A stretch of 48,368 nt of DNA from Saprospiraceae bacterium UBA6168 (GTDB lineage Bacteria; Bacteroidota; Bacteroidia; Chitinophagales; Saprospiraceae). The notes below the pieces were generated by a model. That model made no database searches and was not told the origin of the DNA. It saw only the letters and a program-made list of their open reading frames with translations. The stretch is taken from positions 1 through 48,368 of the forward strand of contig DIUC01000059.1 in the NCBI GenBank assembly GCA_002435785.1. Direction: 5' to 3'. How positions within the stretch are numbered: position 1 is the stretch's first letter; every line of letters begins with the position of its first letter. The translations under genes were made by a program, and so were the position numbers. Of the stretch, positions 26,025-33,827 are shown in pieces.

Positions 26025-26055
26025 TTTGAAAAGCACCATTTGGTGTCTATCTTTG
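26025..26055 (+). promoter_or_regulatory. Consensus promoter of the vapBC pair
   Basis: TTTG (26025-26028), a 19-bp spacer and TATCTTTG (26048-26055) match the Bacteroidota -33/-7 consensus very well. The ATG of the antitoxin gene is at 26072, so the leader is only about 10 nt. Confidence 0.7.
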
Positions 26056-26071
26056 TAAAAAATCCGCCTTC

Positions 26072-26311
26072 ATGGAAAAACAGCTTTTGTTAAAAAACAT
26101 CTTCATCGAGTTGAACCAGTTGCCAGAAGCCTACCTCCAGCACTTGTACGAACTCATCCACGACTTTCGGGAGAAACTGCCCGTGCAAGAAGGCGCTTCA
26201 ACCCCGTCAAAAGAATTCGATTGGGATGCCTTCGTGAAGGAGGCGATGAAAAACCGCAGCCAAGACAACCGCCTGCGGGTGAAGCGCATGGAAGCCCTGC
26301 TGAACGATTGA
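26072..26311 (+). CDS. VapB-like antitoxin
   Basis: A 79-residue helical protein (MEKQLLLKNIFIELNQLPEAYLQHLYELIHDF) with a charged middle and a C-terminal toxin-wrapping type segment (FDWDAFVKEAMKNRSQDNRLRVKRMEALL). It resembles DUF2281-like antitoxins rather than AbrB-type VapB. It precedes a PIN toxin by 22 bp and has its own strong promoter, so it is assigned as the antitoxin by operon position. Repression of its own promoter is expected for such pairs but no operator was identified. Confidence 0.7.
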   Translation: MEKQLLLKNIFIELNQLPEAYLQHLYELIHDFREKLPVQEGASTPSKEFDWDAFVKEAMKNRSQDNRLRVKRMEALLND

Positions 26312-26333
26312 CCAATCTCCAACCCAACCGCTC

Positions 26334-26744
26334 ATGCCTCCCAAAATCTTGGTGGATACCGACATCCTATCCTACTACCTGAAAGGCTACCCCGATGTGG
26401 TACAAGAACTTGACGACCATGAAAAACAGTACGATGCAGTGTTCATTTCCCGCATCACCGTCGTTGAAGTCCTCGGTGGACTGAAAGCCAAAAACGCCGC
26501 CACGCAGGAAACCCGCTTCCGGGAATTCATCAATGCCCGCACCGTGCTCGAAATAGATGAAGCCACGGGCGAAATAGCGGCTGACGTTTTTTCTCACCTG
26601 TATAAAACCGGACGCCATAGTGGCAACTACGACATCTTCATCGCCGCCACCGCCTTACAGCACCAATTGACGCTTTGCACGAACAATTTGAAGGATTACC
26701 GGCATATTCCGGGGTTGGGGGTGGTGAATTGGAGGAAGGGGTGA
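26334..26744 (+). CDS. vapC: VapC-like PIN-domain toxin ribonuclease
   Basis: A 136-residue PIN-domain protein, probably a Mg-dependent RNase that cuts tRNA or rRNA when freed from its antitoxin. Acidic active-site candidates are Asp8 in ILVDTDIL, Glu45 in ITVVEVLGG and Asp100 in GNYDIFIAATA, with the final TNNLKDYRHI segment typical of type II VapC. Length is normal. It appears intact, in contrast with the truncated PIN gene at 503-634, which belongs to a different PIN subfamily. Confidence 0.88.
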   Translation: MPPKILVDTDILSYYLKGYPDVVQELDDHEKQYDAVFISRITVVEVLGGLKAKNAATQETRFREFINARTVLEIDEATGEIAADVFSHLYKTGRHSGNYDIFIAATALQHQLTLCTNNLKDYRHIPGLGVVNWRKG

Positions 26745-26768
26745 GGTTGCTGAACCAGCGGCCAATTT

Positions 26769-27608
26769 CTAATTCCCCAATTTCTTCCGAAGGAAAGCCA
26801 GCGCCAGCGCATTCGCCTCTTGCGCAGCAGCATCGTTGTAACGGGGGCTGGTCGGGTTGGCGAAAGCATGGTCGGCATCGAACCAATGGTTCTCCACTTT
26901 TTTGCCAGTAGCCTTGGCCAGCGTCTCAAACTTGCCAATCACATCCCGGTTTATCCATTGGTCTTTCTCCGCAAAAATGCCGAGCACATCCACTTGCAGT
27001 GCGGCGAGTTCTTCCGCCTTCTCCACGGGCATGCCGTAGTACATCACACAGCCAGCGCCCCGCTCGGCAGCGAGAATGCTCGTTCGAAGTGACCAGCCTC
27101 CACCGAAGCACCAGCCAATGGTGGCCACTTGGCCGTCCTTTCCGGCATAAGCCAACGCACCTTTGATGATGGCCTCGCTGCGCTCCGGTTTCACGCTGCC
27201 CATGATTTTGCCTGCCTCGTCGGGGTTGGCGGTCACTTGGCCATCGTAGAGGTCGAGCGCCACCACGGTTACGTTGCCAAGGCTGTCGGCGAGGTGGTCG
27301 GCCTCTTGTCGGATATGGTCGTTGAGGCCCCACCATTCATGGATGACGAAGAGGAACTTGTTCGTCCAAGCTTCCGGTTTCCTGACATAGACCTTGGTCA
27401 TGCCACCGTCTGGCGTGCGCAATTCGATGGTTTCGCCCTTGCCTTTGTGATCAATGGCTTGTGGTGCTTCGTGTGCTTTGGTGAAGTTGGCATCGCTGGT
27501 GAATTTGGCCATTGCGTCACCCGATTGCTCGGCCACCGTGTCGTTGGTGCAGCGGGAGAAAGCGAGCAGGGCGAGGATTGCGAAGCAGAAAAGGGAAAGA
27601 TTTTTCAT
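26769..27608 (-). CDS. Dienelactone hydrolase family lipoprotein
   Basis: A 279-residue alpha/beta hydrolase of the dienelactone hydrolase (DLH) family. The N-terminus MKNLSLFCFAILALLAFSRC is a lipoprotein signal with Cys20 as the likely lipidation site, placing it in the periplasm or outer membrane. The nucleophile is the Cys in GWCFGGGWS; the acid Asp is probably in FAEKDQWIN and the His in FDADHAFANP. DLHs act on dienelactones and other cyclic esters, but the real substrate is unknown. It is convergent with vapC. Confidence 0.87.
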   Translation of the reverse strand: MKNLSLFCFAILALLAFSRCTNDTVAEQSGDAMAKFTSDANFTKAHEAPQAIDHKGKGETIELRTPDGGMTKVYVRKPEAWTNKFLFVIHEWWGLNDHIRQEADHLADSLGNVTVVALDLYDGQVTANPDEAGKIMGSVKPERSEAIIKGALAYAGKDGQVATIGWCFGGGWSLRTSILAAERGAGCVMYYGMPVEKAEELAALQVDVLGIFAEKDQWINRDVIGKFETLAKATGKKVENHWFDADHAFANPTSPRYNDAAAQEANALALAFLRKKLGN

Positions 27609-27964
27609 GTGAAAGTTAATTTAATCGTTTGATGGTGCGATTTGATAGGACATTTAAAGACGCTTCCAATATCACAACAAACTCGGTGAAGATATTTTGG
27701 GTAAACAGAGCAGTACCCATTTGGTTGACCGTAAATTTAGCACTAATCTTTGTGGTCAACCAGCAGGATTCAGGAAGTAGGCGGTCAACTTGGTATGTCC
27801 ATGGCTTCCAAAAAGGGCCGCAACTGATTTTTTGATGTAATGGAATTTTAGTGCCCAATTATCGGCTGAAAAGCTTTTCAGGACTATTTTTGTGACTGCA
27901 AAAAAGCAGCCGGACTATTTTTTAACTGTAAAGTTTTTTCAGGACGAGGCAGAAATCAAGAAAA
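27609..27964. other. Gap with a 9-bp inverted repeat
   Basis: 356 bp between the divergent DLH and flavin-reductase genes. TGGTTGACC (27722-27730) and GGTCAACCA (27754-27762) form a perfect inverted repeat with a 23-bp spacer, and GGACTATTTTT occurs twice (about 27878 and 27912). Short frames here (27616-27858 minus, 27629-27835 plus) run through these repeats and are not called. Confidence 0.35.
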
Positions 27965-28909
27965 ATGAGCACACCATCCAATACCACAAACGCCCAACCC
28001 ACTAACCACCCTTACCGCACCATTGACCCCGGGAGCGTCCCCCGCCACGACTTCCACCAGTTCATCGTCGGTGCCATCGGGCCACGGCCTATTGCGTTCG
28101 TGAGCACGGTGGACAAGGACGGCAACCCGAACCTCGCCCCGTACAGCTTCTTCAATGCCTTTAGCTCCAATCCGCCGATTTTCGTGTTCAGCTCCAATCG
28201 CAGGGCCACGAACAACACGGTGAAGGACACCCTCGCCAACGTCCGGGAAGTGCCGGAGGTGGTCATCAATGCCGTCAACTTCTCCATCGTGCGGCAGATG
28301 GCAGTGGCCAGCGCCCAGTTTGACAAAGGCGTGAACGAGTTCACAAAAAGTGGCCTGACGCCCGTACCTTCCGACCTCGTGCGACCCTTTCGGGTGGGGG
28401 AGTCGCCCATCAACATGGAGTGCAAGGTCACGGACATCATCACCCTCGGCGACCAAGGCGGTGCCGGACACCTTATTATATGTGAAATGTTGCGGATGCA
28501 CATCCGAGAGGAAGTGCTCGACGATAGGGGCCGCATCCTCCCCGACAAGCTCGACCTGATGGGGCGATTGGGCCGGGCTTATTACGTGCGGGCGAGTGGC
28601 AGTGCCATATACACCATTGCGCAAGCAATCGAAGCACCATGCATCGGCTTCGATTCGTTGGCGCAGAGCATCCTTCAGAGCCATGTTTTTACTGGCAACA
28701 ACTTGGGGCAACTGGCTGGTCTGCCCGCCATTCCAACGAAAGCGGAAGTGCTGGAACTAAAGGAAACCGACGCTCGTGTGCAGGCCATTTTGGCTTCGCA
28801 AAACCCGCTCGAAGGTTTGCACCGCTACGCCAAGGAGGTGCTGGAAAGGGACGAGGAGTCGAGGCCACTGGCGGGGCGGATTGCTTGGGCGGGGGAGTGG
28901 CTGGTATAA
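27965..28909 (+). CDS. Flavin reductase-like (FMN-binding split-barrel) protein
   Basis: A 314-residue protein with a flavin reductase-like domain of the DIM6/NTAB type (about 35-210). It contains VGAIGPRPIAFVSTVDKDGNPNLAPYSFFNAFSSNPP (split across residues 35-71; key motif GPRPIAFVST). IVFSSN-type strands and the segment HLIICEMLRMHI follow. The C-terminal ~80 residues are extra helices. Members bind FMN and act as NAD(P)H:flavin reductases or related enzymes; the substrate is unknown. No oxygenase partner is next to it. Confidence 0.85.
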   Translation: MSTPSNTTNAQPTNHPYRTIDPGSVPRHDFHQFIVGAIGPRPIAFVSTVDKDGNPNLAPYSFFNAFSSNPPIFVFSSNRRATNNTVKDTLANVREVPEVVINAVNFSIVRQMAVASAQFDKGVNEFTKSGLTPVPSDLVRPFRVGESPINMECKVTDIITLGDQGGAGHLIICEMLRMHIREEVLDDRGRILPDKLDLMGRLGRAYYVRASGSAIYTIAQAIEAPCIGFDSLAQSILQSHVFTGNNLGQLAGLPAIPTKAEVLELKETDARVQAILASQNPLEGLHRYAKEVLERDEESRPLAGRIAWAGEWLV

Positions 28910-29135
28910 TTTCCTCCAACCCGAAAAATTTTCATTTTTTCATTTTCAAATTTAAATTCCGCTCCATATCTTTCCGCCGTTTATTCGACCACAGAGAACG
29001 GCCTGATTTGATAGGGCCGTTTTTCAAAACATACTGCTGAGAAAACCCACAAAAAACTTTGGCTTCGTGCTTTGCCGGACGGTGGATTTTATGCTGCTGG
29101 GCGGGGAAGATGAAGGTGTAGGTTTGCGAAGTGAC

Positions 29136-29216
29136 TGCGGTGGCCAGTTGCAAACTGGCCACAACTGGAGTATGCGAGGGGCTGCGGTGGAAAGTTGAAA
29201 ACTTGCCGCAACTGGA
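29136..29216. repeat. Two tandem 34-nt hairpin repeats
   Basis: Units at 29136-29169 and 29183-29216 share TGCGGTGG...AGTTG.AAACT.GCC.CAACTGGA. In unit 1, GTGGCCAGTT pairs perfectly with AACTGGCCAC; in unit 2 the stem is altered on both arms (AAAGTT/AACTT with GCGG/CCGC). The rest of the gap 28910-29135 shows nothing clear. The repeats end 18 bp before the AT-rich gene. Confidence 0.6.
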
Positions 29217-29233
29217 CTTATTAATTATAAAGA

Positions 29234-30019
29234 ATGAAAATCGAAGAAACAATAAAAAATGCTGAAAAGTGGATTAAGGAAAATAATATGGATTCACTAC
29301 ATGGCATAGTTGAGACAAATAAATCAGTTGCCATAATTTGTGATATTCATAATACGTCAATTGAAGAGTTTTTAAATTTAGGTAAAAAAAATGAAGCAAA
29401 AATTTTCATCTTGCATAAGAGCATTTTTAGCGTAGATAGCGTACTCGAAGAGATAGGTATTGACGAGGAAGAAAGCAATTCAAAGACGACAACCCAAATT
29501 AAAAAATTAAAAAAATATGAAGGACAAGTAGAATTTTTTTCAATTGTTTGGATGGATAGTAATGTTGTCTTTGAATATGCAGGAACCGCAGATTGGTTGG
29601 ACGATATTGAAGAAATAAAGACTAAAATAAATGAGGCAAATGAAGAAGATGGCAATGTGCCTCTTCGATTTGTAAAGGAAAAAGAACTACCCCAATCTAA
29701 AGTAAAAGAATTAAGCAAACTTGTCGCAGAACATCCCGATTTTTTTATTAATCAGGCCCAATACAATCAAGGCAAATTAAAGAGCATCCTATCTGAAATT
29801 CTTATTCACAAAGAAATTAATGAAAACACAATAGGATATTTTGATCAAAGTAATATCCTATCTGGAGCAAAGGCATATTTTGATAAAAATTTATTACAAG
29901 ACAAAGAAAAAGAAATGACTGAGAAAATTGAAAAAATGAAAGAGCAAGGCTTATCTAAAATAGCAATTAGATCCAAATTAGGTATTTCTGAAGGGATGCT
30001 CAATCGATATTATTATTAA
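29234..30019 (+). CDS. AT-rich hypothetical protein with C-terminal HTH-like end
   Basis: A 261-residue acidic, Lys/Glu/Ile-rich protein that I do not recognise. The middle segments (SVAIICDIHNTSIEEFLNLG, VEFFSIVWMDSNVVFEYAGTADWLDD) look like alternating strands and helices. The last ~35 residues (EKMKEQGLSKIAIRSKLGIS and EGMLNRYYY) resemble a helix-turn-helix of the resolvase/recombinase tail type. Base composition is far more AT-rich than neighbouring genes, and hairpin repeats flank it on both sides (29136-29216 and 30033-30057), suggesting horizontal acquisition. The start ATG follows an AT-rich leader. Confidence 0.7.
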   Translation: MKIEETIKNAEKWIKENNMDSLHGIVETNKSVAIICDIHNTSIEEFLNLGKKNEAKIFILHKSIFSVDSVLEEIGIDEEESNSKTTTQIKKLKKYEGQVEFFSIVWMDSNVVFEYAGTADWLDDIEEIKTKINEANEEDGNVPLRFVKEKELPQSKVKELSKLVAEHPDFFINQAQYNQGKLKSILSEILIHKEINENTIGYFDQSNILSGAKAYFDKNLLQDKEKEMTEKIEKMKEQGLSKIAIRSKLGISEGMLNRYYY

Positions 30020-30032
30020 GATACCCGCTGGA

Positions 30033-30057
30033 GCAAGTTTAGCGAAGCGTAACTTGC
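30033..30057. repeat. Hairpin repeat GCAAGTT / AACTTGC, copy 2
   Basis: A 7-bp perfect inverted repeat with the 11-nt loop TAGCGAAGCGT, 13 bp after the AT-rich gene's stop. It differs from copy 1 (464-488) by one loop base and one covarying stem pair. Confidence 0.55.
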
Positions 30058-30155
30058 GACCTGCCGCTACCCAAAAACAACCCAACGCAATCATTCACCC
30101 CGCCCCCGGAAGGCCATTCCAAAGGCGGATATCATAACCATAAAACAATTTTCTA

Positions 30156-30881
30156 ATGGCCAGTAAAACTGAAACCGGGCACGCCGTAATCGTCGCCAAT
30201 TTTCAATCCCTCATCAATTCCGTCACCAGCATGGGGGCAGACTACCAGCCCTCCGACAATGCGCTCAAGCTACCTGCGCTCACAGCGCAGCACACCGCCT
30301 GCAAAGCCGCCAATGATGCCGTGAAGAACCCCTTGGTCGCTTACAACGACGAGGTGTCCGACCGGGCATTGCTGTTCAAGCCGCTGAACGGGCTCGTGAC
30401 CCAGCTGTTGGCCATGTACAACCGCACCAAGGCTTCGAAGCAAGAAAAATCTTATGCGAAGACCATCGCCGACAAGATCCGGGGCGAAAAGAACAAGCCG
30501 CCGAAGGTGCCCGGCGAAGACACCCACTCCACGTCGCAGCGCTCCTTCGTGATGCGCACCGACAATTTCGGCACCTTCATCGCCATCCTGGCCGCCGAAC
30601 CGACCTATACACCCGCCGAAACGAACCTGCAAGTGGCCACCCTGCAAACGATGAAGACCAATATGGAATCGCTGAACAACTCAACCGACCTTGCTGCCAA
30701 GGCCCTGAAAGATGTGCGCACTATCCGCAACATGGCGCTCTATGCCGAGGAAACCGGCCTCGTGGACACAGCCCTTGCGGTGAAGGAATACGTGAAGGCA
30801 GCCTTTGGCACAAAGCATCAACACTACAAGAATATAAAAGGGTTGAAATTCGTGCGCATCGCCGACGACCCGAATGCCTGA
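30156..30881 (+). CDS. Conserved-looking hypothetical helical protein
   Basis: A 241-residue protein with no recognised domain. It is Ala/Lys/Asn-rich and mainly helical, without a signal peptide or membrane segment. Two similar halves are possible: ALKLPALTAQHTACKAANDA and TNLQVATLQTMKTNMESLNN both read as antiparallel helical pairs around LxxL spacing, as in four-helix bundles. A Lys-rich loop (ADKIRGEKNKPPKVPG) separates them. GC content is that of the host, unlike the AT-rich gene before it. It is followed by an intrinsic terminator. Confidence 0.7.
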   Translation: MASKTETGHAVIVANFQSLINSVTSMGADYQPSDNALKLPALTAQHTACKAANDAVKNPLVAYNDEVSDRALLFKPLNGLVTQLLAMYNRTKASKQEKSYAKTIADKIRGEKNKPPKVPGEDTHSTSQRSFVMRTDNFGTFIAILAAEPTYTPAETNLQVATLQTMKTNMESLNNSTDLAAKALKDVRTIRNMALYAEETGLVDTALAVKEYVKAAFGTKHQHYKNIKGLKFVRIADDPNA

Positions 30882-30918
30882 GCGAGGTGGAGCATTCAAC
30901 ATCGCCTTGTTTTTTTTC

Positions 30919-30959
30919 ACACAAGCCCATGCGAAGTTCGCACGGGCTTGTGTTTTTTT
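30919..30959 (+). terminator. Intrinsic terminator
   Basis: ACACAAGCCC (30919-30928) pairs perfectly with GGGCTTGTGT (30944-30953) around a 15-nt loop, followed by a run of T to 30959. It lies 38 bp after the stop of the gene at 30156-30881. Confidence 0.8.
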
Positions 30960-31028
30960 CGCACGAGCCACTGAGAAGTTCGCACAGCCAACATTTTTTT
31001 TCGCACGAGCCACTGAGAAGTTCGCACA
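30959..31028. repeat. Tandem direct repeat, 28 bp with 42-bp period
   Basis: The unit TCGCACGAGCCACTGAGAAG plus TTCGCACA occurs at 30959-30986 and 31001-31028. The terminator loop at 30931-30944 carries a partial third copy (GCGAAGTTCGCACG). On the minus strand the 42-bp period equals 14 codons and reads repeatedly as CELLSGSCEK, but that frame runs into the antisense of the upstream gene, so I treat it as non-coding. 31029-31158 holds no gene. Confidence 0.65.
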
Positions 31029-31158
31029 AGCAACAATTTTATTGACAAGCGGCGAAACCTTTTAAAAAGGTGTCGCCGCCCCTGGGCATTATTTTTCAAT
31101 GCGTTAACCTATCAAATTGCACATTCCTTCCTGCCATTCCCCACCTCCCAACTTTTCC

Positions 31159-31166
31159 TACCTTTG
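31159..31166 (+). promoter_or_regulatory. -7 box TACCTTTG before the M16 gene
   Basis: A perfect TAnnTTTG element 28 bp before the ATG at 31195. No clear -33 TTG is found at the usual spacing. Confidence 0.5.
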
Positions 31167-31194
31167 CCCCCTCAAAACCTTAGCGATAGCGCAA

Positions 31195-32460
31195 ATGCCG
31201 AACAGAAAGAAAATGCCCCGGATCCGGGAAGTGAAAAACTTGGTAGTACCGCCGCCCGAAATCTGGTACCTGTCGAATGGGATTCCGGTCTATGAAACGA
31301 ACCTCGGCACCCAAGACATCCTGAAATTAGAACTGGTGTTCTTTGCCGGGCGGCCTTATGAAAGAAAAAAATTGGCTTCCCGCAGTGCGGCTGCCATGCT
31401 TCGGGAGGGTACCATGCGACATACTTCTGCCGAGTTGGCTGAGGTGATTGACTACTACGGCGGCACGCTCACCATGCCCATCAGCATGGACATGGCTGGG
31501 GTCCAGCTTTACTCGCTGACCAAATACTTTGACAAATTGCTGCCGCTGGTTGGGGAGATGCTGTCGGAGCCACTTTTCCCGCAGGAAGAGATTGATTCGT
31601 TCATCGTGCGGAACAAGCAGCGACTGCAGGTGGACCTGAGCAAGAACGATTTTGTGGCCTACCGCAAGTTCACGGAACTGCTCTACGGCGAGCACCACCC
31701 CTACGGCTACAACAGCTATCCCGAAACCTACGAGGCCATCACGAGGGACGATTTGGTGACGCACCACAAGGAGAATTATACCAGCGGGAACTGCATGATT
31801 TTCCTGAGCGGCCGCACCAATGAGGCCGTTCGGCGGTTGTTGGACGAGCAGCTTGGGCAGGCCATCCCAAAAGGCGAGCGCAAACAGGCTCCGTCGTTCA
31901 TGGTAAACCTTGCTCCCCAAATACGCCACGAGCCAATGCAGGAAATGGTGCAGAAGGCAGTGCGAATCGGTTGCCACCTCTTCAACCGCCAGCACCCCGA
32001 CTACAACGGAATGTACGTGCTGAACACCATTCTTGGCGGGTACTTCGGTTCACGGCTAATGACCAACATTCGGGAAGAAAAAGGCTATACCTACAATATT
32101 TACAGCTCGCACGAGGCCATGCTCTATGGGGGGTATTTTTATGTGGGCACAGAGGTAGGCAACGAGTTCGTGGAGAAGACGGTGCAGGAGATTTATGTGG
32201 AAATGGACAAGCTGCAACAAGACCTTGTGGATGATGACGAAATGGAAATGGTAAAAAATTACCTGTTGGGTACGCTTTTAACGAACCTTGACGGCCCTTT
32301 CAACATAGCAGAGGTAATAAAAACATTTTTGAGCGAAGGGGTGGAGCTAAGTGCATTCGAAGAGCTTGCCAGCGACATCAAGCACATCACGGCGGAGGAG
32401 GTACGGGAACTTGCAAGGAAGTATTTCAGCAAGAAAGACATGTGGGAGGTGATAGTTTAA
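31195..32460 (+). CDS. M16 family peptidase homologue lacking the zinc motif
   Basis: A 421-residue protein with two M16 (pitrilysin/processing-peptidase) halves. The C-terminal half has the substrate-binding region (LGGYFGSRLMTNIREEKGYTYNIYS), typical of M16 with its R...GY pair. The N-terminal half should carry HxxEH, but the corresponding stretch is SAAAMLREGTMRHTSAELAEVIDYYGG, which has no such motif, so it is predicted to be non-catalytic. Such subunits normally pair with an active partner, and none is adjacent. The ATG at 31195 follows a promoter box; the frame extends to 31117 without support. No signal peptide was seen. Confidence 0.88.
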   Translation: MPNRKKMPRIREVKNLVVPPPEIWYLSNGIPVYETNLGTQDILKLELVFFAGRPYERKKLASRSAAAMLREGTMRHTSAELAEVIDYYGGTLTMPISMDMAGVQLYSLTKYFDKLLPLVGEMLSEPLFPQEEIDSFIVRNKQRLQVDLSKNDFVAYRKFTELLYGEHHPYGYNSYPETYEAITRDDLVTHHKENYTSGNCMIFLSGRTNEAVRRLLDEQLGQAIPKGERKQAPSFMVNLAPQIRHEPMQEMVQKAVRIGCHLFNRQHPDYNGMYVLNTILGGYFGSRLMTNIREEKGYTYNIYSSHEAMLYGGYFYVGTEVGNEFVEKTVQEIYVEMDKLQQDLVDDDEMEMVKNYLLGTLLTNLDGPFNIAEVIKTFLSEGVELSAFEELASDIKHITAEEVRELARKYFSKKDMWEVIV

Positions 32461-32722
32461 GGAGCAAGTTTTTGGTTTTGAGTTGGAGAGTGCTCCAAAA
32501 ACGCATTTTTGCACTGAAAATCAATTAGTTTGGGTAGATAGCTACGATAATTATTGGAATTTCTTTTCTTTTGTGCCGTCATTGCGAAGCGGTGGTTCTT
32601 TTTCGTTGTTTTGATGAAAAATTGGATAGCTAAGTTCCCATTCATGTCAAGACCTTTGCCCCAAACGCTTCAAGGGCGTCGTCAGAAGATTTTTTTGTAC
32701 AAAACAGAGGTAAACGCTATTA

Positions 32723-33754
32723 ATGAAACTTTTCAGTTTTTTCACACAAGAATTAGCCATAGACCTGGGCACGGCCAACACGCTCATCATGAGCGACGGA
32801 AAAGTAGTGGTGGACGAGCCGTCCATCGTGGCCATTGACAGGCGCACCGGGGAGACCATAGCCGTAGGTACCAAGGCCATGCAGATGCACGAAAAAACCC
32901 ACGAGAACATAAAAACCGTGCGCCCATTGAGGGATGGCGTCATTGCTGACTTTCAGGCTGCGGAAAATATGATTGAGGGCCTCATCAACATGATAGGCAA
33001 CCGTCGCAGGTTCTTTTCCCATTTGAAAATGGTCATCTGCATCCCCTCTGGCATCACAGAGGTGGAAAAAAGGGCCGTTTTTGACTCCGCCGACCACGTG
33101 GACTCCAAAGAAACCTACCTGATACACGAGCCAATGGCAGCAGCCCTCGGTATCGGCTTGGAGGTAGAGGAGCCTATAGGCAACGTCATCATTGACATCG
33201 GGGGTGGCACGACGGAGATTGCAGTCATCGCACTGTCGGGCATCGTCTGCGATCAGTCCATCCGCACGGCGGGCGATGAATTTACCGCCGACATCATGGA
33301 CTACATGAAGCGGGCGCACAACATCCTCATTGGAGAGCGCACTGCGGAGCAGATAAAAATTCACGTGGGTTCTGCGCTCCATGAGCTTGACAACCCGCCG
33401 CCAGACTACGCCGTGAATGGGCGTGACTTGATGACGGGCATTCCCAAGCAAATCACGATTTCCTACCATGAGGTTTCACAGGCCATTGACAAATCTATCG
33501 GTAAGGTAGAAGAGGCGGTGATGAAAGCCCTGGAATCCACGCCGCCAGAGTTGGCCGCCGATATTTACAAAACGGGCCTTTACCTAACGGGCGGCGGTGC
33601 ATTGCTGCGTGGCCTCGACAAACGTCTCAGTGCCAAAACCAAACTGCCTGTTCACATTGCTGAAGACCCGCTGCGGGCAGTGGTCCGGGGTACTGGCATT
33701 GCACTAAAGAATACCGACCGTTTTTCCTTCCTGATTGATAGAAAAAGCGTGTAG
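32723..33754 (+). CDS. mreB: Rod shape-determining protein MreB
   Basis: A bacterial actin homologue that forms membrane-bound filaments guiding lateral cell-wall synthesis. The 343-residue protein has the phosphate-1 loop IDLGTANTLI (about 13-22), phosphate-2 loop VIIDIGGGTTEIAVI (about 156-170), connect motifs, and adenosine loop TGGGALLRGLD (about 290-300). An N-terminal amphipathic segment (MKLFSFFTQEL) is membrane-targeting. It begins the mreB-mreC-mreD-mrdA run, implying a rod or filamentous cell. The 262-bp upstream spacer holds no other gene. Confidence 0.96.
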   Translation: MKLFSFFTQELAIDLGTANTLIMSDGKVVVDEPSIVAIDRRTGETIAVGTKAMQMHEKTHENIKTVRPLRDGVIADFQAAENMIEGLINMIGNRRRFFSHLKMVICIPSGITEVEKRAVFDSADHVDSKETYLIHEPMAAALGIGLEVEEPIGNVIIDIGGGTTEIAVIALSGIVCDQSIRTAGDEFTADIMDYMKRAHNILIGERTAEQIKIHVGSALHELDNPPPDYAVNGRDLMTGIPKQITISYHEVSQAIDKSIGKVEEAVMKALESTPPELAADIYKTGLYLTGGGALLRGLDKRLSAKTKLPVHIAEDPLRAVVRGTGIALKNTDRFSFLIDRKSV

Positions 33755-33755
33755 C

Positions 33756-33827
33756 GGTGATTGGTGATTGGTAACTGGTGACTTGTGACCGGGATTGCCA
33801 ATCACCAGTTACCAGTCACCAATCACC
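33756..33827 (+). repeat. GGTGATTGGTGA palindrome between mreB and mreC
   Basis: The left arm (33756-33785, units GGTGATTGGTGATTGGTAAC) pairs with the right arm (33799-33827, units CAGTTACCAGTCACCAATCACC) with about two mismatches in 29 positions. The right arm ends directly at the mreC ATG (33828). It would fold in the polycistronic mreBC RNA and could set relative expression. Confidence 0.75.

Noticed and set aside
27629..27835. 68-codon plus-strand frame in the gap before the flavin reductase
   Set aside because: Passes through a perfect inverted repeat and has no resemblance to a known family.
30721..31029. 102-codon minus-strand frame with three 14-residue repeats
   Set aside because: Runs into the antisense of the gene at 30156-30881; the protein repeat follows from the 42-bp DNA period.
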